A stretch of DNA of 15,745 nt from JBHJGU01 sp050331475 (GTDB lineage Bacteria > Pseudomonadota > Alphaproteobacteria > Caulobacterales > Maricaulaceae). The stretch lies in NCBI GenBank assembly GCA_050331475.1, contig JBHJGU010000020.1, forward strand, positions 1-15,745. Direction: 5' to 3'. Under the pieces are notes generated by a model. The model saw only the letters and a program-made list of their open reading frames with translations. It searched no databases and was not told the DNA's origin. Shown piece by piece: positions 1 to 7,222 of the stretch (positions within the stretch are counted from its first letter, which is position 1; each line of letters begins with the position of its first letter). The position numbers and the translations under genes were made by a program.

Positions 1-113
1 GCCCCCCACCCCCGCGGGGTGGCGCCCGGGGGCGTGGCCCGCCCACCCGCGGCACCCGCCGCCTAGAATCGTGTCCGGGGGCGGGGCGGGGTTCGCGGCG
101 GGGGCGGGGGCGC
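1..113. other. Very GC-rich left edge without a confident gene
   Basis: This is the non-coding end downstream of the minus-strand antiporter gene. It holds a 7-bp inverted repeat at 6-22 (CCACCCC, loop CGC, GGGGTGG) and a shorter one at 23-34 (CGCCC/GGGCG). Neither is followed by a T run, so neither is a convincing intrinsic terminator. Frame 1 on the plus strand stays open from base 1 to a TAG at 64-66 and encodes only Ala, Pro, Gly, Arg, Val and His. This could be the tail of a convergent gene entering from the left, but 21 codons of this composition are not enough to decide. Bases 77-110 carry five runs of four or five G. Confidence 0.4.
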
Positions 114-1832
114 TCATTGCTCTAGCTCCTTCTGACCCTGCGGGTCGGTCAGGTCGAGGTCGGGCGGCCGGTCGCCGTCCGAAATCAGCTCCGCAGCCTG
201 AAGCGCGGCGTCACGAAAGGGCAAGAGCACCAAATCCGCGCCCAGCTCGGTCAACCCGTGGATCGCATGTTCGCCATGGGCGGCCACGGCGATTTTTCCC
301 TGAAAATTCTGCTCATGCAAAGTGCGCAACAAGGTGCGACGCGGGTCGGCTCCACTTAACCCGGGATCATGTTCAGGCATGGCCGAGACCGCAAACCGGC
401 TCCGCTCTAGCGGCAAATGGGCGATGAATTCCGGATCGCTGGCGTCGCCATAGACCGTATTCAGCCCTTGCTCGCGCGCGTAACGGACCGCGACGGGGTT
501 AAAATCGACCACCAGCACGGTGAGCCCCTTGGCTTCGAGGCCGCGCGCCACCGCGAGCCCGTACCGGCCCGCGCCAAACACCACCGCATCCACCGAGCGC
601 GGCGCCAGCGTGGGGTCCTCGCTGTTCCTTGCGCTGCGGCGTTGGGGAAATCGCCGCAACATCGGCTCGGCCAGCGCGTAAAGCCGGTGCGAATAGGTGA
701 TCATGTAAGTGGAGGCGGCGATGGTGATCAGCCCCACCAGGGTCACCAAGCCCAGCGCATCCTCGCTCACATGGCCCAGCGACACCCCCACCGCCATAAA
801 GATCAGCGAGAACTCGCTGATCTGCGCCACGGTGAGCCCCGCGAGGAAGCCCGTGCGCGGCGCGTAGCCCATGGCGCTCATGATTGCGAGCACGATCAAC
901 GGATTGCCGACCAGAACAAAGCCGGAGAACACCAGCGCCGGCCCGACGCTCGCGCCCAAAACGGACAAATCAAGCGCCGCGCCTAAGGCGATGAAGAAGA
1001 ACAATAACAAAAAGTCTCGCAAAGACGCCAACCGCGCCGCGATCGCTTCGCGGTAGGGGGTCGAGGCCAACGACACCCCGGCCAGCAAACCGCCCAACTC
1101 CTTCCCAAAGCCCAGAAAATGGCCGAGCGCGGCGAGCATGGCCGCCCAGCCAATCGCGAAAGAGACCAACAATTCGGGCGCACGCGCCAGCCGGGCGACC
1201 AACGGGTCGGCCAGAAGCCGGATGAACACCAATACGCCGACCACCATGCCCAGCCCGTAGCCCGCCACTTGCAGCAAGCCGCTGCCTGCGCCACCGGCCT
1301 CAGCCCCCACGCCGACCCCGGAGAGCACAATCATGGCGATCACCACCACGATGTCCTGAACGATCAAGAACCCCAAGGCGATACGGCCATGCAGGGAGTC
1401 GATCTCGCGCTTGTCCGAGAGCAATTTGACGATGATGATGGTTGAGGAAAACGTCAGCGCGACGGCGACGTAAAACGCCGTCGTTGGATCAAGCCCCATC
1501 GCCAGCCCCAGCAGGAACCCGAAGATGGTGGTGAACGCCACTTGGCCCAACCCGGTGGTCAGGGCCACCGGGCCTAACGTGCGGATGAGCTTGAGATCGA
1601 GCTTGAGGCCGACCAAAAACAGCAAAACTGCAATGCCCAACTCGGCGAGTAGGTCGATGTGCTCGTCCGAGCGCGCAATGTCGAGCACCGACGGTCCGGC
1701 GATGATTCCCACCGCAATAAAGCTGACGATTAGGGGCTGGCGCAGCATGACGCCGACGAAACCTGCCGTCGCCGCCAAGACCAAAAGTGCGGCGATTTCG
1801 TAGAAAACATAACCCGCTAGGGTGTCGATCAT
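114..1832 (-). CDS. KefB/KefC-type monovalent cation:proton antiporter with RCK (TrkA-N) domain
   Basis: A 572-residue inner-membrane protein of the CPA2 family, expected to exchange K+ or Na+ for H+. Residues about 8-385 form the Na+/H+ exchanger domain of roughly a dozen hydrophobic segments. It contains the FLIVQD motif, whose Asp160 is the likely ion-binding residue of CPA2 carriers. After a short linker, residues 413-545 form a nucleotide-binding RCK domain with a Rossmann GAGRYG motif (420-425) and an acidic residue at Asp443. Length and order match the KefB/KefC class, but no KefF/KefG partner gene is present, so glutathione gating cannot be claimed. The ATG at 1832 is chosen because it starts a typical membrane N-terminus (MIDTLAGYVF). 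The frame stays open upstream to a GTG at 1994, but that stretch looks non-coding. The gene lies downstream of the serine hydrolase gene, separated from it by a terminator-like hairpin. Confidence 0.9.
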   Translation of the reverse strand: MIDTLAGYVFYEIAALLVLAATAGFVGVMLRQPLIVSFIAVGIIAGPSVLDIARSDEHIDLLAELGIAVLLFLVGLKLDLKLIRTLGPVALTTGLGQVAFTTIFGFLLGLAMGLDPTTAFYVAVALTFSSTIIIVKLLSDKREIDSLHGRIALGFLIVQDIVVVIAMIVLSGVGVGAEAGGAGSGLLQVAGYGLGMVVGVLVFIRLLADPLVARLARAPELLVSFAIGWAAMLAALGHFLGFGKELGGLLAGVSLASTPYREAIAARLASLRDFLLLFFFIALGAALDLSVLGASVGPALVFSGFVLVGNPLIVLAIMSAMGYAPRTGFLAGLTVAQISEFSLIFMAVGVSLGHVSEDALGLVTLVGLITIAASTYMITYSHRLYALAEPMLRRFPQRRSARNSEDPTLAPRSVDAVVFGAGRYGLAVARGLEAKGLTVLVVDFNPVAVRYAREQGLNTVYGDASDPEFIAHLPLERSRFAVSAMPEHDPGLSGADPRRTLLRTLHEQNFQGKIAVAAHGEHAIHGLTELGADLVLLPFRDAALQAAELISDGDRPPDLDLTDPQGQKELEQ

Positions 1833-1945
1833 GTGCGGATGAGCCCCGGTGTCGGCGTCGCTCCGGCCTCGGTCGCGAACGCGTTGAAGTGCGATGTGAC
1901 GCCGCCCGCCTCCAGAGTCGCAGCCCGACGCGCTTTGACGGTCAT
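1829..1945 (-). CDS. Possible 38-residue small ORF overlapping the antiporter start by ATGA
   Basis: An ATG at 1945 opens a 38-codon frame that ends in TGA at 1831-1829, sharing the ATGA tetranucleotide with the antiporter start codon. That arrangement is typical of translationally coupled genes. About 30 of 38 codons end in G or C, as expected for coding sequence in this genome. The predicted peptide is soluble, rich in Ala and Thr, starts MTVKARRAATLEAGG and ends TPGLIRT. I do not recognise it. No clear ribosome-binding site precedes the ATG, and the same frame is open further upstream, so this may be chance or a decayed gene end. Confidence 0.25.
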   Translation of the reverse strand: MTVKARRAATLEAGGVTSHFNAFATEAGATPTPGLIRT

Positions 1946-1983
1946 GTCCGTATAGCGGAGGCTGGATGGGACCGGATAGGGCC

Positions 1984-2006
1984 AAAAAGCCCACAAATTC
2001 CGTGGG
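1984..2006 (-). terminator. Intrinsic terminator-like hairpin after the serine hydrolase gene
   Basis: Read on the minus strand, a 5-bp stem CCCAC (2006-2002) and GTGGG (1994-1990) encloses the 7-base loop GGAATTT. One C and a run of five T (1988-1984) follow. It starts 10 bases past the hydrolase stop codon. The stem is short, so termination may be partial and allow read-through into the antiporter gene. Confidence 0.45.
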
Positions 2007-2015
2007 GGCGGAGGA

Positions 2016-3212
2016 CTAAGCCCCCTCGATCGCCGCTAACACTTTGGCGATGAAATCGCCGCGGCGCGCGCGGTCGCTCCAGCGCCCCCCCGCCCCCAGG
2101 TCGTTCTCCGCGTCCACATAGACCAAATTCGTGCCCGCGCCGTAATAGACCCACGCGCTTGCGGGCGCGGTCGGGAAGCGGGGCTCCGCGTCGGGGGCGT
2201 TGGGCGTGTTCAGAAAGAAGTTCATAAAGCCATAGTCCGGACGCTGGGGCGTCGGGGTCGCGGACATTTCGAACCAATCCTCAGACAAGACGCGTTCGCC
2301 GTCCCAGTCACCGCGATGCAGCCCCAAAACCCCAAGGCGGGCCAGGTCATAAGCGTTGATGAACATGCCGCCGCCCCAATGCCCGCCTCCGGGCACGGAC
2401 AGCAGGGTTTCGCCCTCGATCTCCACCTGAGCGTTCTCATAGGCCTCCCAGCGCCAGGTGTCCGAGGCGCCGATGGGCGTCATGATCCGCTCAGCCAGGA
2501 CCGCGGGCAGGGGACGTTTCCAGACGTGGAGCAGGGCCAGCGCCAGGGCGTTGACGCGCACATCATTATACTCCCACGCCTCGCCCGGGGTCGGCGGACC
2601 CGCGGCGAGATCCGAATAGGCGTCGGTCCCGCGTGGGCGATCCACCCAATCGGGCTTGCCGAACAAGGTTCCCGTCCAGCCGCTGGTTTGGCGCAGCATG
2701 TGATCCCATGTGATGGGCGCGTTATGGGCCGTGTGAAAGCGCGGGTCGGGCACCAAGGCGGCCACGGGCGCGTCTAGGTCTGGGATTCGACCCGCGTCAT
2801 AGGCGAGCCCCGCCACGTGGGAGAGGAAGGTTTTGGTGATAGAGAAGGTCATCTCCACCGCGCTCGGGTCGCCCCATTCCGCGACGATCCGGCCGGATCG
2901 GATAATTAAACCCGTGGGTTCGCCGCGGGGCTCAATCGGCCCGATCGGGCTGGACAAGGGCTCACGCGCGAAATCCAGGGGCACCTTCACGGTTAAGTCC
3001 CGGGCGGAGACTTTATCCGCCAGTTCGCGCGGAAAACGCGTCTCATGCTCGATGGCGAAGGCGATCGCCGCCTGGAGCGCGTCCCGATCCAGACCCAGTT
3101 CGCTGGGCGCAGCGCGCGGCCAATCCCCCCGCGGCGGGAAGACCTTAGCTGGATCTGCGGCCGCTGATCCACAGATCGCGATGATGACCGCGACCAACAT
3201 CAACGTTTTCAT
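2016..3212 (-). CDS. Exported serine hydrolase of the class C beta-lactamase-like family
   Basis: A 398-residue protein with a cleavable signal peptide (MKTLMLVAVIIAICGSAAAD), so it acts in the periplasm or outside the cell. The catalytic SxxK motif is SITK (Ser124, Lys127). The second motif is Tyr215 in EYNDVRVN, where a YxN box would be expected. Downstream are GGGHWGGGMFINAYDLARLG and YYGAGTNLVYVD, both typical of a large family of bacterial esterase/amidase-like serine hydrolases related to class C beta-lactamases and 6-aminohexanoate-dimer hydrolase. The substrate cannot be inferred. The ATG at 3212 is preceded by GGGAGG at good spacing and begins the signal peptide; a longer frame up to 3329 is rejected. 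Oddity: the strand following TNLVYVDAENDL reads GAGGRWSD where relatives I recall have several valines before RW. Confidence 0.85.
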   Translation of the reverse strand: MKTLMLVAVIIAICGSAAADPAKVFPPRGDWPRAAPSELGLDRDALQAAIAFAIEHETRFPRELADKVSARDLTVKVPLDFAREPLSSPIGPIEPRGEPTGLIIRSGRIVAEWGDPSAVEMTFSITKTFLSHVAGLAYDAGRIPDLDAPVAALVPDPRFHTAHNAPITWDHMLRQTSGWTGTLFGKPDWVDRPRGTDAYSDLAAGPPTPGEAWEYNDVRVNALALALLHVWKRPLPAVLAERIMTPIGASDTWRWEAYENAQVEIEGETLLSVPGGGHWGGGMFINAYDLARLGVLGLHRGDWDGERVLSEDWFEMSATPTPQRPDYGFMNFFLNTPNAPDAEPRFPTAPASAWVYYGAGTNLVYVDAENDLGAGGRWSDRARRGDFIAKVLAAIEGA

Positions 3213-3417
3213 ACCCGCGCCCTCCCTGAGCCTTTTATGATCACACGCGCGCGAGGCGATTGAGATGCGCCGCCGATCGAACGCGACTGTTAACCGATCT
3301 GAAACCCTGGCGGTTAACCGCGGTTTCATGCGGTCATGGCATAACCGCGGGTATTCGGATTGGCGAAGAATTGCAATCCGGCGAGGGTCAGAAGACTGTT
3401 AGCCAAGGACCACCCTT
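3213..3417. promoter_or_regulatory. Divergent intergenic region with repeated TTAACC dyads
   Basis: This 205-bp gap separates the divergent hydrolase and rlpA genes and must hold promoters for both. It contains a perfect 12-bp palindrome, GCGGTTAACCGC (3310-3321), nested inside arms GAAACC (3301-3306) and GGTTTC (3322-3327). TTAACCG also occurs at 3290-3296, and ATAACCG at 3341-3347. TAACCGCGG is repeated exactly at 3315-3323 and 3342-3350. These look like operator sites, but I cannot assign a regulator. No convincing -35/-10 pair was identified. AAGGA at about 3405-3409 is the rlpA ribosome-binding site. Confidence 0.45.
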
Positions 3418-4239
3418 ATGGTTCGTCACATCGCCATCGCCGCGCTTGCCGCCCTGGCCGCCACCGGTTGCGCCACAGCGCCGTCAGATCGCGGACACGC
3501 CGCGGCGCGCGTGAGCCAACCGACTCGCACGACGGTGGATCCTGTCGCGGCCACGCCGCGCGCTAAAACTCCCGACATCGCGCCATCGAACAGCCACCAA
3601 AAGATCGGCCGTCCCTATCAAGTCGACGGCAAATGGTACGTTCCCGCGCGCGACGATGATTATAACGAGACCGGGGTCGCGTCTTGGTATGGTCCCAACT
3701 TCGCCGGTCGGCCGACGGCGAACGGGGAACGCTTCGATCCCAGCCTAAACACCGCCGCTCACCCCACCTTGCCGCTGCCGAGCTATGTGCGGGTGACCAA
3801 TCTGGAAAACGGCCGCGAGATTGTCACGCGCGTGAATGATCGCGGCCCGTTTCTGCGCAATCGCATTATCGACTTGTCCCGCGCTGCGGCCGAAGCGCTG
3901 GACTATATCAATCAAGGTGTCGCCAAGGTGCGCGTGCAGTATTTGGGCCCCGCGCCGGCCCTGAATGCGCCGTCTCCGCGCACTTTGGTGCGCGCGCCCG
4001 CCTCTGCGGAGCGAGGGGATTGGTATGTGCAGGCCGGCGCCTTCCGCTCCGAAGACAACGCTCGCAGCTTTGGCAGAACCGTGCGCAAAGCCGGACCCAC
4101 CCAGGTGCGCCGCGCCTCCGACGGTCGCCGGCTTTACCGGGTCCTGCTGGGGCCGTGGGACGAACGCGCGGAGGCGGAGGCTGCGCGCTCGCGGCTCGCC
4201 CAATTGGGCCATGGCGGGGTCGTGACCCAAACCTTCTAG
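3418..4239 (+). CDS. rlpA: RlpA-type septal lytic transglycosylase lipoprotein with SPOR domain
   Basis: A 273-residue lipoprotein that cleaves peptidoglycan glycan strands at the septum or envelope. The N-terminus is a lipoprotein signal with Cys18 in the box AATGC, so it should be lipid-anchored. A linker rich in Ala, Pro and Thr leads to the double-psi beta-barrel domain (about residues 84-175), containing GVASWYGPNFAGRPTANGE. Glu104, Asp107, His115 and Asp141 match the spacing of the catalytic-site residues of Pseudomonas RlpA. The C-terminal SPOR domain (about 199-273), starting at DWYVQAGAF, binds denuded septal glycan. It heads a plus-strand operon, followed by a carboxypeptidase that also acts on peptidoglycan. 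The ATG has AAGGA eight bases upstream. Confidence 0.95.
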   Translation: MVRHIAIAALAALAATGCATAPSDRGHAAARVSQPTRTTVDPVAATPRAKTPDIAPSNSHQKIGRPYQVDGKWYVPARDDDYNETGVASWYGPNFAGRPTANGERFDPSLNTAAHPTLPLPSYVRVTNLENGREIVTRVNDRGPFLRNRIIDLSRAAAEALDYINQGVAKVRVQYLGPAPALNAPSPRTLVRAPASAERGDWYVQAGAFRSEDNARSFGRTVRKAGPTQVRRASDGRRLYRVLLGPWDERAEAEAARSRLAQLGHGGVVTQTF

Positions 4240-4287
4240 GCGGGGGTCGCCGCGACGCCGCGTTTTCGCCCGTTTCGAGTCGCGCCA

Positions 4288-4298
4288 TAACCGGGTTA
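4288..4298. promoter_or_regulatory. TAACC-G-GGTTA palindrome upstream of the carboxypeptidase gene
   Basis: A perfect 11-bp dyad (TAACC, central G, GGTTA) lies 23 bases before the carboxypeptidase ATG, in the 82-bp gap after rlpA. The flanking CATAACCG is shared with the region 5' of rlpA (3340-3347), and both are followed within about 25 bases by GGCGA and a G/A-rich stretch. It may be an operator or promoter element; function is unproven. Confidence 0.3.
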
Positions 4299-4321
4299 GG
4301 ATTTCGGCGAGGAGTGCGAGG

Positions 4322-5479
4322 ATGACCTTCGGGCGGCGGCTTGGTTTGACGATTTGGGCGCTGGTGAGCGCCGGTTTGGTTTGGGCCGCGCCCGCCCAGG
4401 GGCAACGCTTCGACACTCCCGCCCGGTTTGCGGTGATTATGGATGCGACGAGCGGGGATGTGTTGTTCGAGAAAGACGCCGATCAGCCGATGGCGCCGGC
4501 GTCCATGTCCAAGCTGATGACCATGACCTTGGTGTTCGAAGCTCTGCAATCGGGTGCGCTGAGCTTGGACGACGAACTGCCCGTCTCTGAATACGCCTGG
4601 CGGACGGGTGGGGCGGCGTCGGGCTCCTCGACCATGTTTCTCGACGTGAACTCGACGGCCAAGGTCGATGATCTCCTGCGGGGCGTGATCGTTCAATCCG
4701 GCAATGACGCCTGCATCGTGTTGGCTGAGGCGATTTCGGGATCGGAGGCGGCGTTCGCGGAAGACATGACCACTCGCGCCCGCGAGCTCGGTCTGGACAC
4801 AGCGACGTTTCGCAATTCAACCGGTTGGCCTGATCCGGAGCATGTGATCTCAGCCCGCGATCTGGCGCGGCTCGCGCAATACATGATTACCCAATTCCCG
4901 GAATACTATCCGATCTATGCGGAGCGCGAATTCACCTACAATGGCGTGCGCCAATTCAATCGCAACCCGCTCCTGGGCCGGTTTGACGGCGCAGACGGGC
5001 TAAAGACCGGGCACACGGAGGTATCCGGCTACGGTCTGGTGGGCTCGGCCGCGCGCGGCGAAGACCGGCGGATCATCGTGATCAACGGGTTGGACTCCAC
5101 CCAAGCCCGCGCCCAGGAAGCCGAGCGCATGATGCGCGCAGCGTTCGCGGAGTTTGATCTTTACAACATTTTGCCCGAAGGCGCGGAAGTCGGCGAGGCA
5201 AACGTGTTTATGGGCCGATCCCCGACGGTGGCGTTGCGTTTGACTGAAGATGCGCAGGTCGGCTTACACCGCCGGTCCCGGGACCGTATGACGGTTTCCT
5301 TGATCTATGACGGACCGTTGCGCGCGCCGGTGCTCGAAGGTGATCAGGTCGGGCGTTTGGTGGTTGAAGCGGAGGGCGTGACGCGAGAGTTCGCGCTCGA
5401 GGCGGCCGAAACCGTTGAGCGCCAGGGTCCGCTGGGCCGCGCGGTGACGGCGGCGATTACTCTGTTGTTTGGCGCGTGA
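4322..5479 (+). CDS. dacC: D-alanyl-D-alanine carboxypeptidase (PBP5/6-like)
   Basis: A 385-residue low-molecular-mass penicillin-binding protein that trims the terminal D-Ala from peptidoglycan stem pentapeptides in the periplasm. A signal peptide (about residues 1-27, ending PAQGQ) precedes the peptidase S11 domain. All three catalytic boxes are present: SxxK as SMSK (Ser61, Lys64), SxN as SGN (126-128) and KTGH (228-231). A PBP5-type C-terminal beta domain covers about residues 275-355. The last about 20 residues (GPLGRAVTAAITLLFGA) form an amphipathic or hydrophobic helix for membrane anchoring. GAGGAG lies upstream of the ATG. The stop overlaps the tmk start by GTGA. The symbol is a family-level choice; dacA or dacF would serve equally. 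Confidence 0.93.
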   Translation: MTFGRRLGLTIWALVSAGLVWAAPAQGQRFDTPARFAVIMDATSGDVLFEKDADQPMAPASMSKLMTMTLVFEALQSGALSLDDELPVSEYAWRTGGAASGSSTMFLDVNSTAKVDDLLRGVIVQSGNDACIVLAEAISGSEAAFAEDMTTRARELGLDTATFRNSTGWPDPEHVISARDLARLAQYMITQFPEYYPIYAEREFTYNGVRQFNRNPLLGRFDGADGLKTGHTEVSGYGLVGSAARGEDRRIIVINGLDSTQARAQEAERMMRAAFAEFDLYNILPEGAEVGEANVFMGRSPTVALRLTEDAQVGLHRRSRDRMTVSLIYDGPLRAPVLEGDQVGRLVVEAEGVTREFALEAAETVERQGPLGRAVTAAITLLFGA

Positions 5480-6120
5480 GCGCCAGCCGCGGCCGGTTCA
5501 TCACCCTGGAAGGGGGGGAGGGGGCGGGCAAGTCCACCCAAGCCCGTCGGTTAGCGGAATGGCTTGAAGCCGCCGGCCGTGACGTCGTGCAAACCCGCGA
5601 ACCCGGCGGCGCGGACCCCGCCGAGGCGGTGCGCGCGTTATTGGTCGATGGAGACCCAGACCGTTGGAGCGCCATGGGCGAGGCGCTTCTGCTCTACGCC
5701 GCTCGGCTGGAGCACTGGCGGCTGACGATTGCGCCCGCCTTGGCCCGCGGCGCTTGGGTGGTTTGTGATCGTTTTGAGGATTCGAGTTTCGCCTATCAAG
5801 GAGCTGGCGGCGGGCTCGGGCTCGACACGGTCAGAGCCTTAGGTCATCTCGTAATGCCAAAGACCGCGCGGCCGGACCTGACGCTTGTCTTCGACGTGGA
5901 TCCCCGGGTTGGGTTGGCCCGCGCCAAAGCCCGCGACCCCGACCCTAGTCGCTTCGAGCGCCAAGGTTTGGCGTATCACGACACCGTCCGCCAGGCGTTT
6001 CTCGACATCGCCAACGCCGAGCCCAAGCGCTGCGCCGTGATCGACGCAAGCCGGGACTCGGAGGCCGTTTGGAGCCTCGTGTGCGCCGCCGTTTTGGACG
6101 GTTTGGGGATCACGCCTTGA
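5476..6120 (+). CDS. tmk: Thymidylate kinase
   Basis: A 214-residue cytosolic kinase converting dTMP to dTDP with ATP, an essential step in dTTP synthesis. The P-loop is GGEGAGKST (13-21). REPGG (41-45) binds the nucleotide base and phosphate, and DRFEDSSFAYQG (98-109) is the thymidylate kinase DR(Y/F)xxSxxAYQG signature. A lid segment with Arg residues occurs around RARDPDPSRFERQG-type sequence, about residues 152-170. The GTG start at 5476 overlaps the upstream carboxypeptidase stop codon (GTGA), indicating translational coupling. It is followed 31 bases later by holB, with which it is commonly paired in many bacteria. Length is normal. Confidence 0.95.
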   Translation: MSASRGRFITLEGGEGAGKSTQARRLAEWLEAAGRDVVQTREPGGADPAEAVRALLVDGDPDRWSAMGEALLLYAARLEHWRLTIAPALARGAWVVCDRFEDSSFAYQGAGGGLGLDTVRALGHLVMPKTARPDLTLVFDVDPRVGLARAKARDPDPSRFERQGLAYHDTVRQAFLDIANAEPKRCAVIDASRDSEAVWSLVCAAVLDGLGITP

Positions 6121-6151
6121 CCCGATCCCGCGCCCGCGCGACCCCTCGGTC

Positions 6152-7198
6152 ATGAGTGAGCCGATCGACGCCGATCAAACCCCGGGGTGCGCGCATCCGC
6201 GCGAGACGCTGACGCTTTGGGGTCATGAAGACGCTGAGCGGGCGTTCGAGGCCGCCTATCGCGCGGGTCGCCTGCATCACGCTTGGCTCATTACCGGCCC
6301 ACAAGGCATCGGCAAGGCCACCCTGGCGTATCGCATGGCGCGGCGAGTGCTCGGCGCGCGTTCCGCTCCGGAACACGGCGTCTTGGGCGCGGACCCCCAG
6401 GACGCCGTCAGCCGGCGCATCGCCGCCCAAGGCCATGGCGATTTGGTCGTGCTGCGCCGGCCGTGGGACGCGGCCAAGGGTCGGGCGCGCACGGAAATCC
6501 CCGTAGATGCGGTGCGCAACGCGATCAAACTGTTCACCCAAAAGGCCGCGGAGGGCGGATGGCGGGTTGCGATCGTGGATGCGGCGGACGATCTGAACCC
6601 CAACGCCGCGAACGGCTTACTCAAGGCGCTTGAGGAGCCCCCGCCGTTTGGTTTGTTCCTGTTGGTCAGTCATGCGCCGGGCCGCCTGTTACCCACCATA
6701 CGCTCGCGGTGCCGCGTTTTGCGCCTTACCGCGCCGGGGATCGACATCGCAGCCCGAGTGGCGTTGGCTCAAGGCGCAGGGTCGGAAGACGCTGCGCGTC
6801 GGCTTGCGGACATCGCCAAAGGCTCGCCCGGACGAGCGGCGGCGCTCGCGGCAAACGATGGTGACACGCTCGCCGCGGCGGCGGCCGAGGTCGCCAACCC
6901 ACACGCGTCTACGGATCCAACCGCTCTGAGGCGGCTCGCCCAAAGCCTGGCGGGAAAAGACGCCGAGGCGCGGCGCGGCCTGTTTTTCGAATTGCTGCGG
7001 CAGCAGCTCGCGGATCAAGCCCGAGCCGGAGCGGGTGAGGGCGCTCGCGCCGTTGACGCCTTAGCGGGGGTGTGGGAAGCCCTCGGGGCGCTGCAAGCGC
7101 GCGCGGACGGGCTATATTTGGACCCCAAACAGACGGTTCTTGAAGCCGCCGCCTTGGTGCGCGAGGCCGCCGCACGCCCTATATCGAGCGCGTCTTAA
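6152..7198 (+). CDS. holB: DNA polymerase III delta' subunit (clamp loader)
   Basis: A 348-residue AAA+ protein, the delta' stator of the clamp loader that places the beta sliding clamp on DNA. The N-terminal AAA+ module has the P-loop-like GPQGIGKATLA (49-59). Its Ser/Thr after the Lys is Ala, consistent with delta' not hydrolysing ATP. The segment EIPVDAVRNAIKLFTQKAAE, then VDAADDLNPNAANGLLKALE (142-161) and EEPPP, leads to the SRC motif (185-187) characteristic of clamp-loader subunits that contact the neighbouring ATP site. The zinc-binding cysteine cluster of E. coli delta' is not visible. The ATG at 6152 lacks a strong Shine-Dalgarno sequence. It lies between tmk and tatD; metG, often found next in this cluster, is absent. 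Confidence 0.92.
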   Translation: MSEPIDADQTPGCAHPRETLTLWGHEDAERAFEAAYRAGRLHHAWLITGPQGIGKATLAYRMARRVLGARSAPEHGVLGADPQDAVSRRIAAQGHGDLVVLRRPWDAAKGRARTEIPVDAVRNAIKLFTQKAAEGGWRVAIVDAADDLNPNAANGLLKALEEPPPFGLFLLVSHAPGRLLPTIRSRCRVLRLTAPGIDIAARVALAQGAGSEDAARRLADIAKGSPGRAAALAANDGDTLAAAAAEVANPHASTDPTALRRLAQSLAGKDAEARRGLFFELLRQQLADQARAGAGEGARAVDALAGVWEALGALQARADGLYLDPKQTVLEAAALVREAAARPISSAS

Positions 7199-7211
7199 GC
7201 GCGGCGGCGTC

Positions 7212-7216
7212 AGGAG
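7212..7216 (+). promoter_or_regulatory. Ribosome-binding site that fixes the TTG start of tatD
   Basis: AGGAG lies six bases before the TTG at 7223, in the 24-bp gap after holB. No ATG or GTG gives a better N-terminus, so this site decides the start. Confidence 0.75.
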
Positions 7217-7222
7217 TTCAAT

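Noticed and set aside
6..34. GC-rich inverted repeats as a terminator for the antiporter gene
   Set aside because: There is no T run in either direction, and such repeats are expected by chance in DNA this G/C-rich.
417..986. Plus-strand open frame opposite the antiporter gene
   Set aside because: It is His/Arg/Gln-rich shadow sequence with no domain.
1833..1994. N-terminal extension of the antiporter gene to a GTG at 1994
   Set aside because: The 54 extra residues are polar and irregular, unlike a membrane carrier N-terminus, and the GTG lies inside the terminator-like hairpin.
3213..3329. Upstream extension of the serine hydrolase gene
   Set aside because: It would bury the signal peptide, and the ATG at 3212 has its own GGGAGG.
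3745..4696. Long minus-strand open frames opposite rlpA and the carboxypeptidase gene
   Set aside because: They are Arg/Pro-rich antisense frames without recognisable domains; the plus-strand genes carry full catalytic motifs.
6296..6328. Damaged Walker A motif in the delta' subunit
   Set aside because: Delta' subunits do not need ATP hydrolysis, and GKATLA is ordinary for alphaproteobacterial HolB as I recall.
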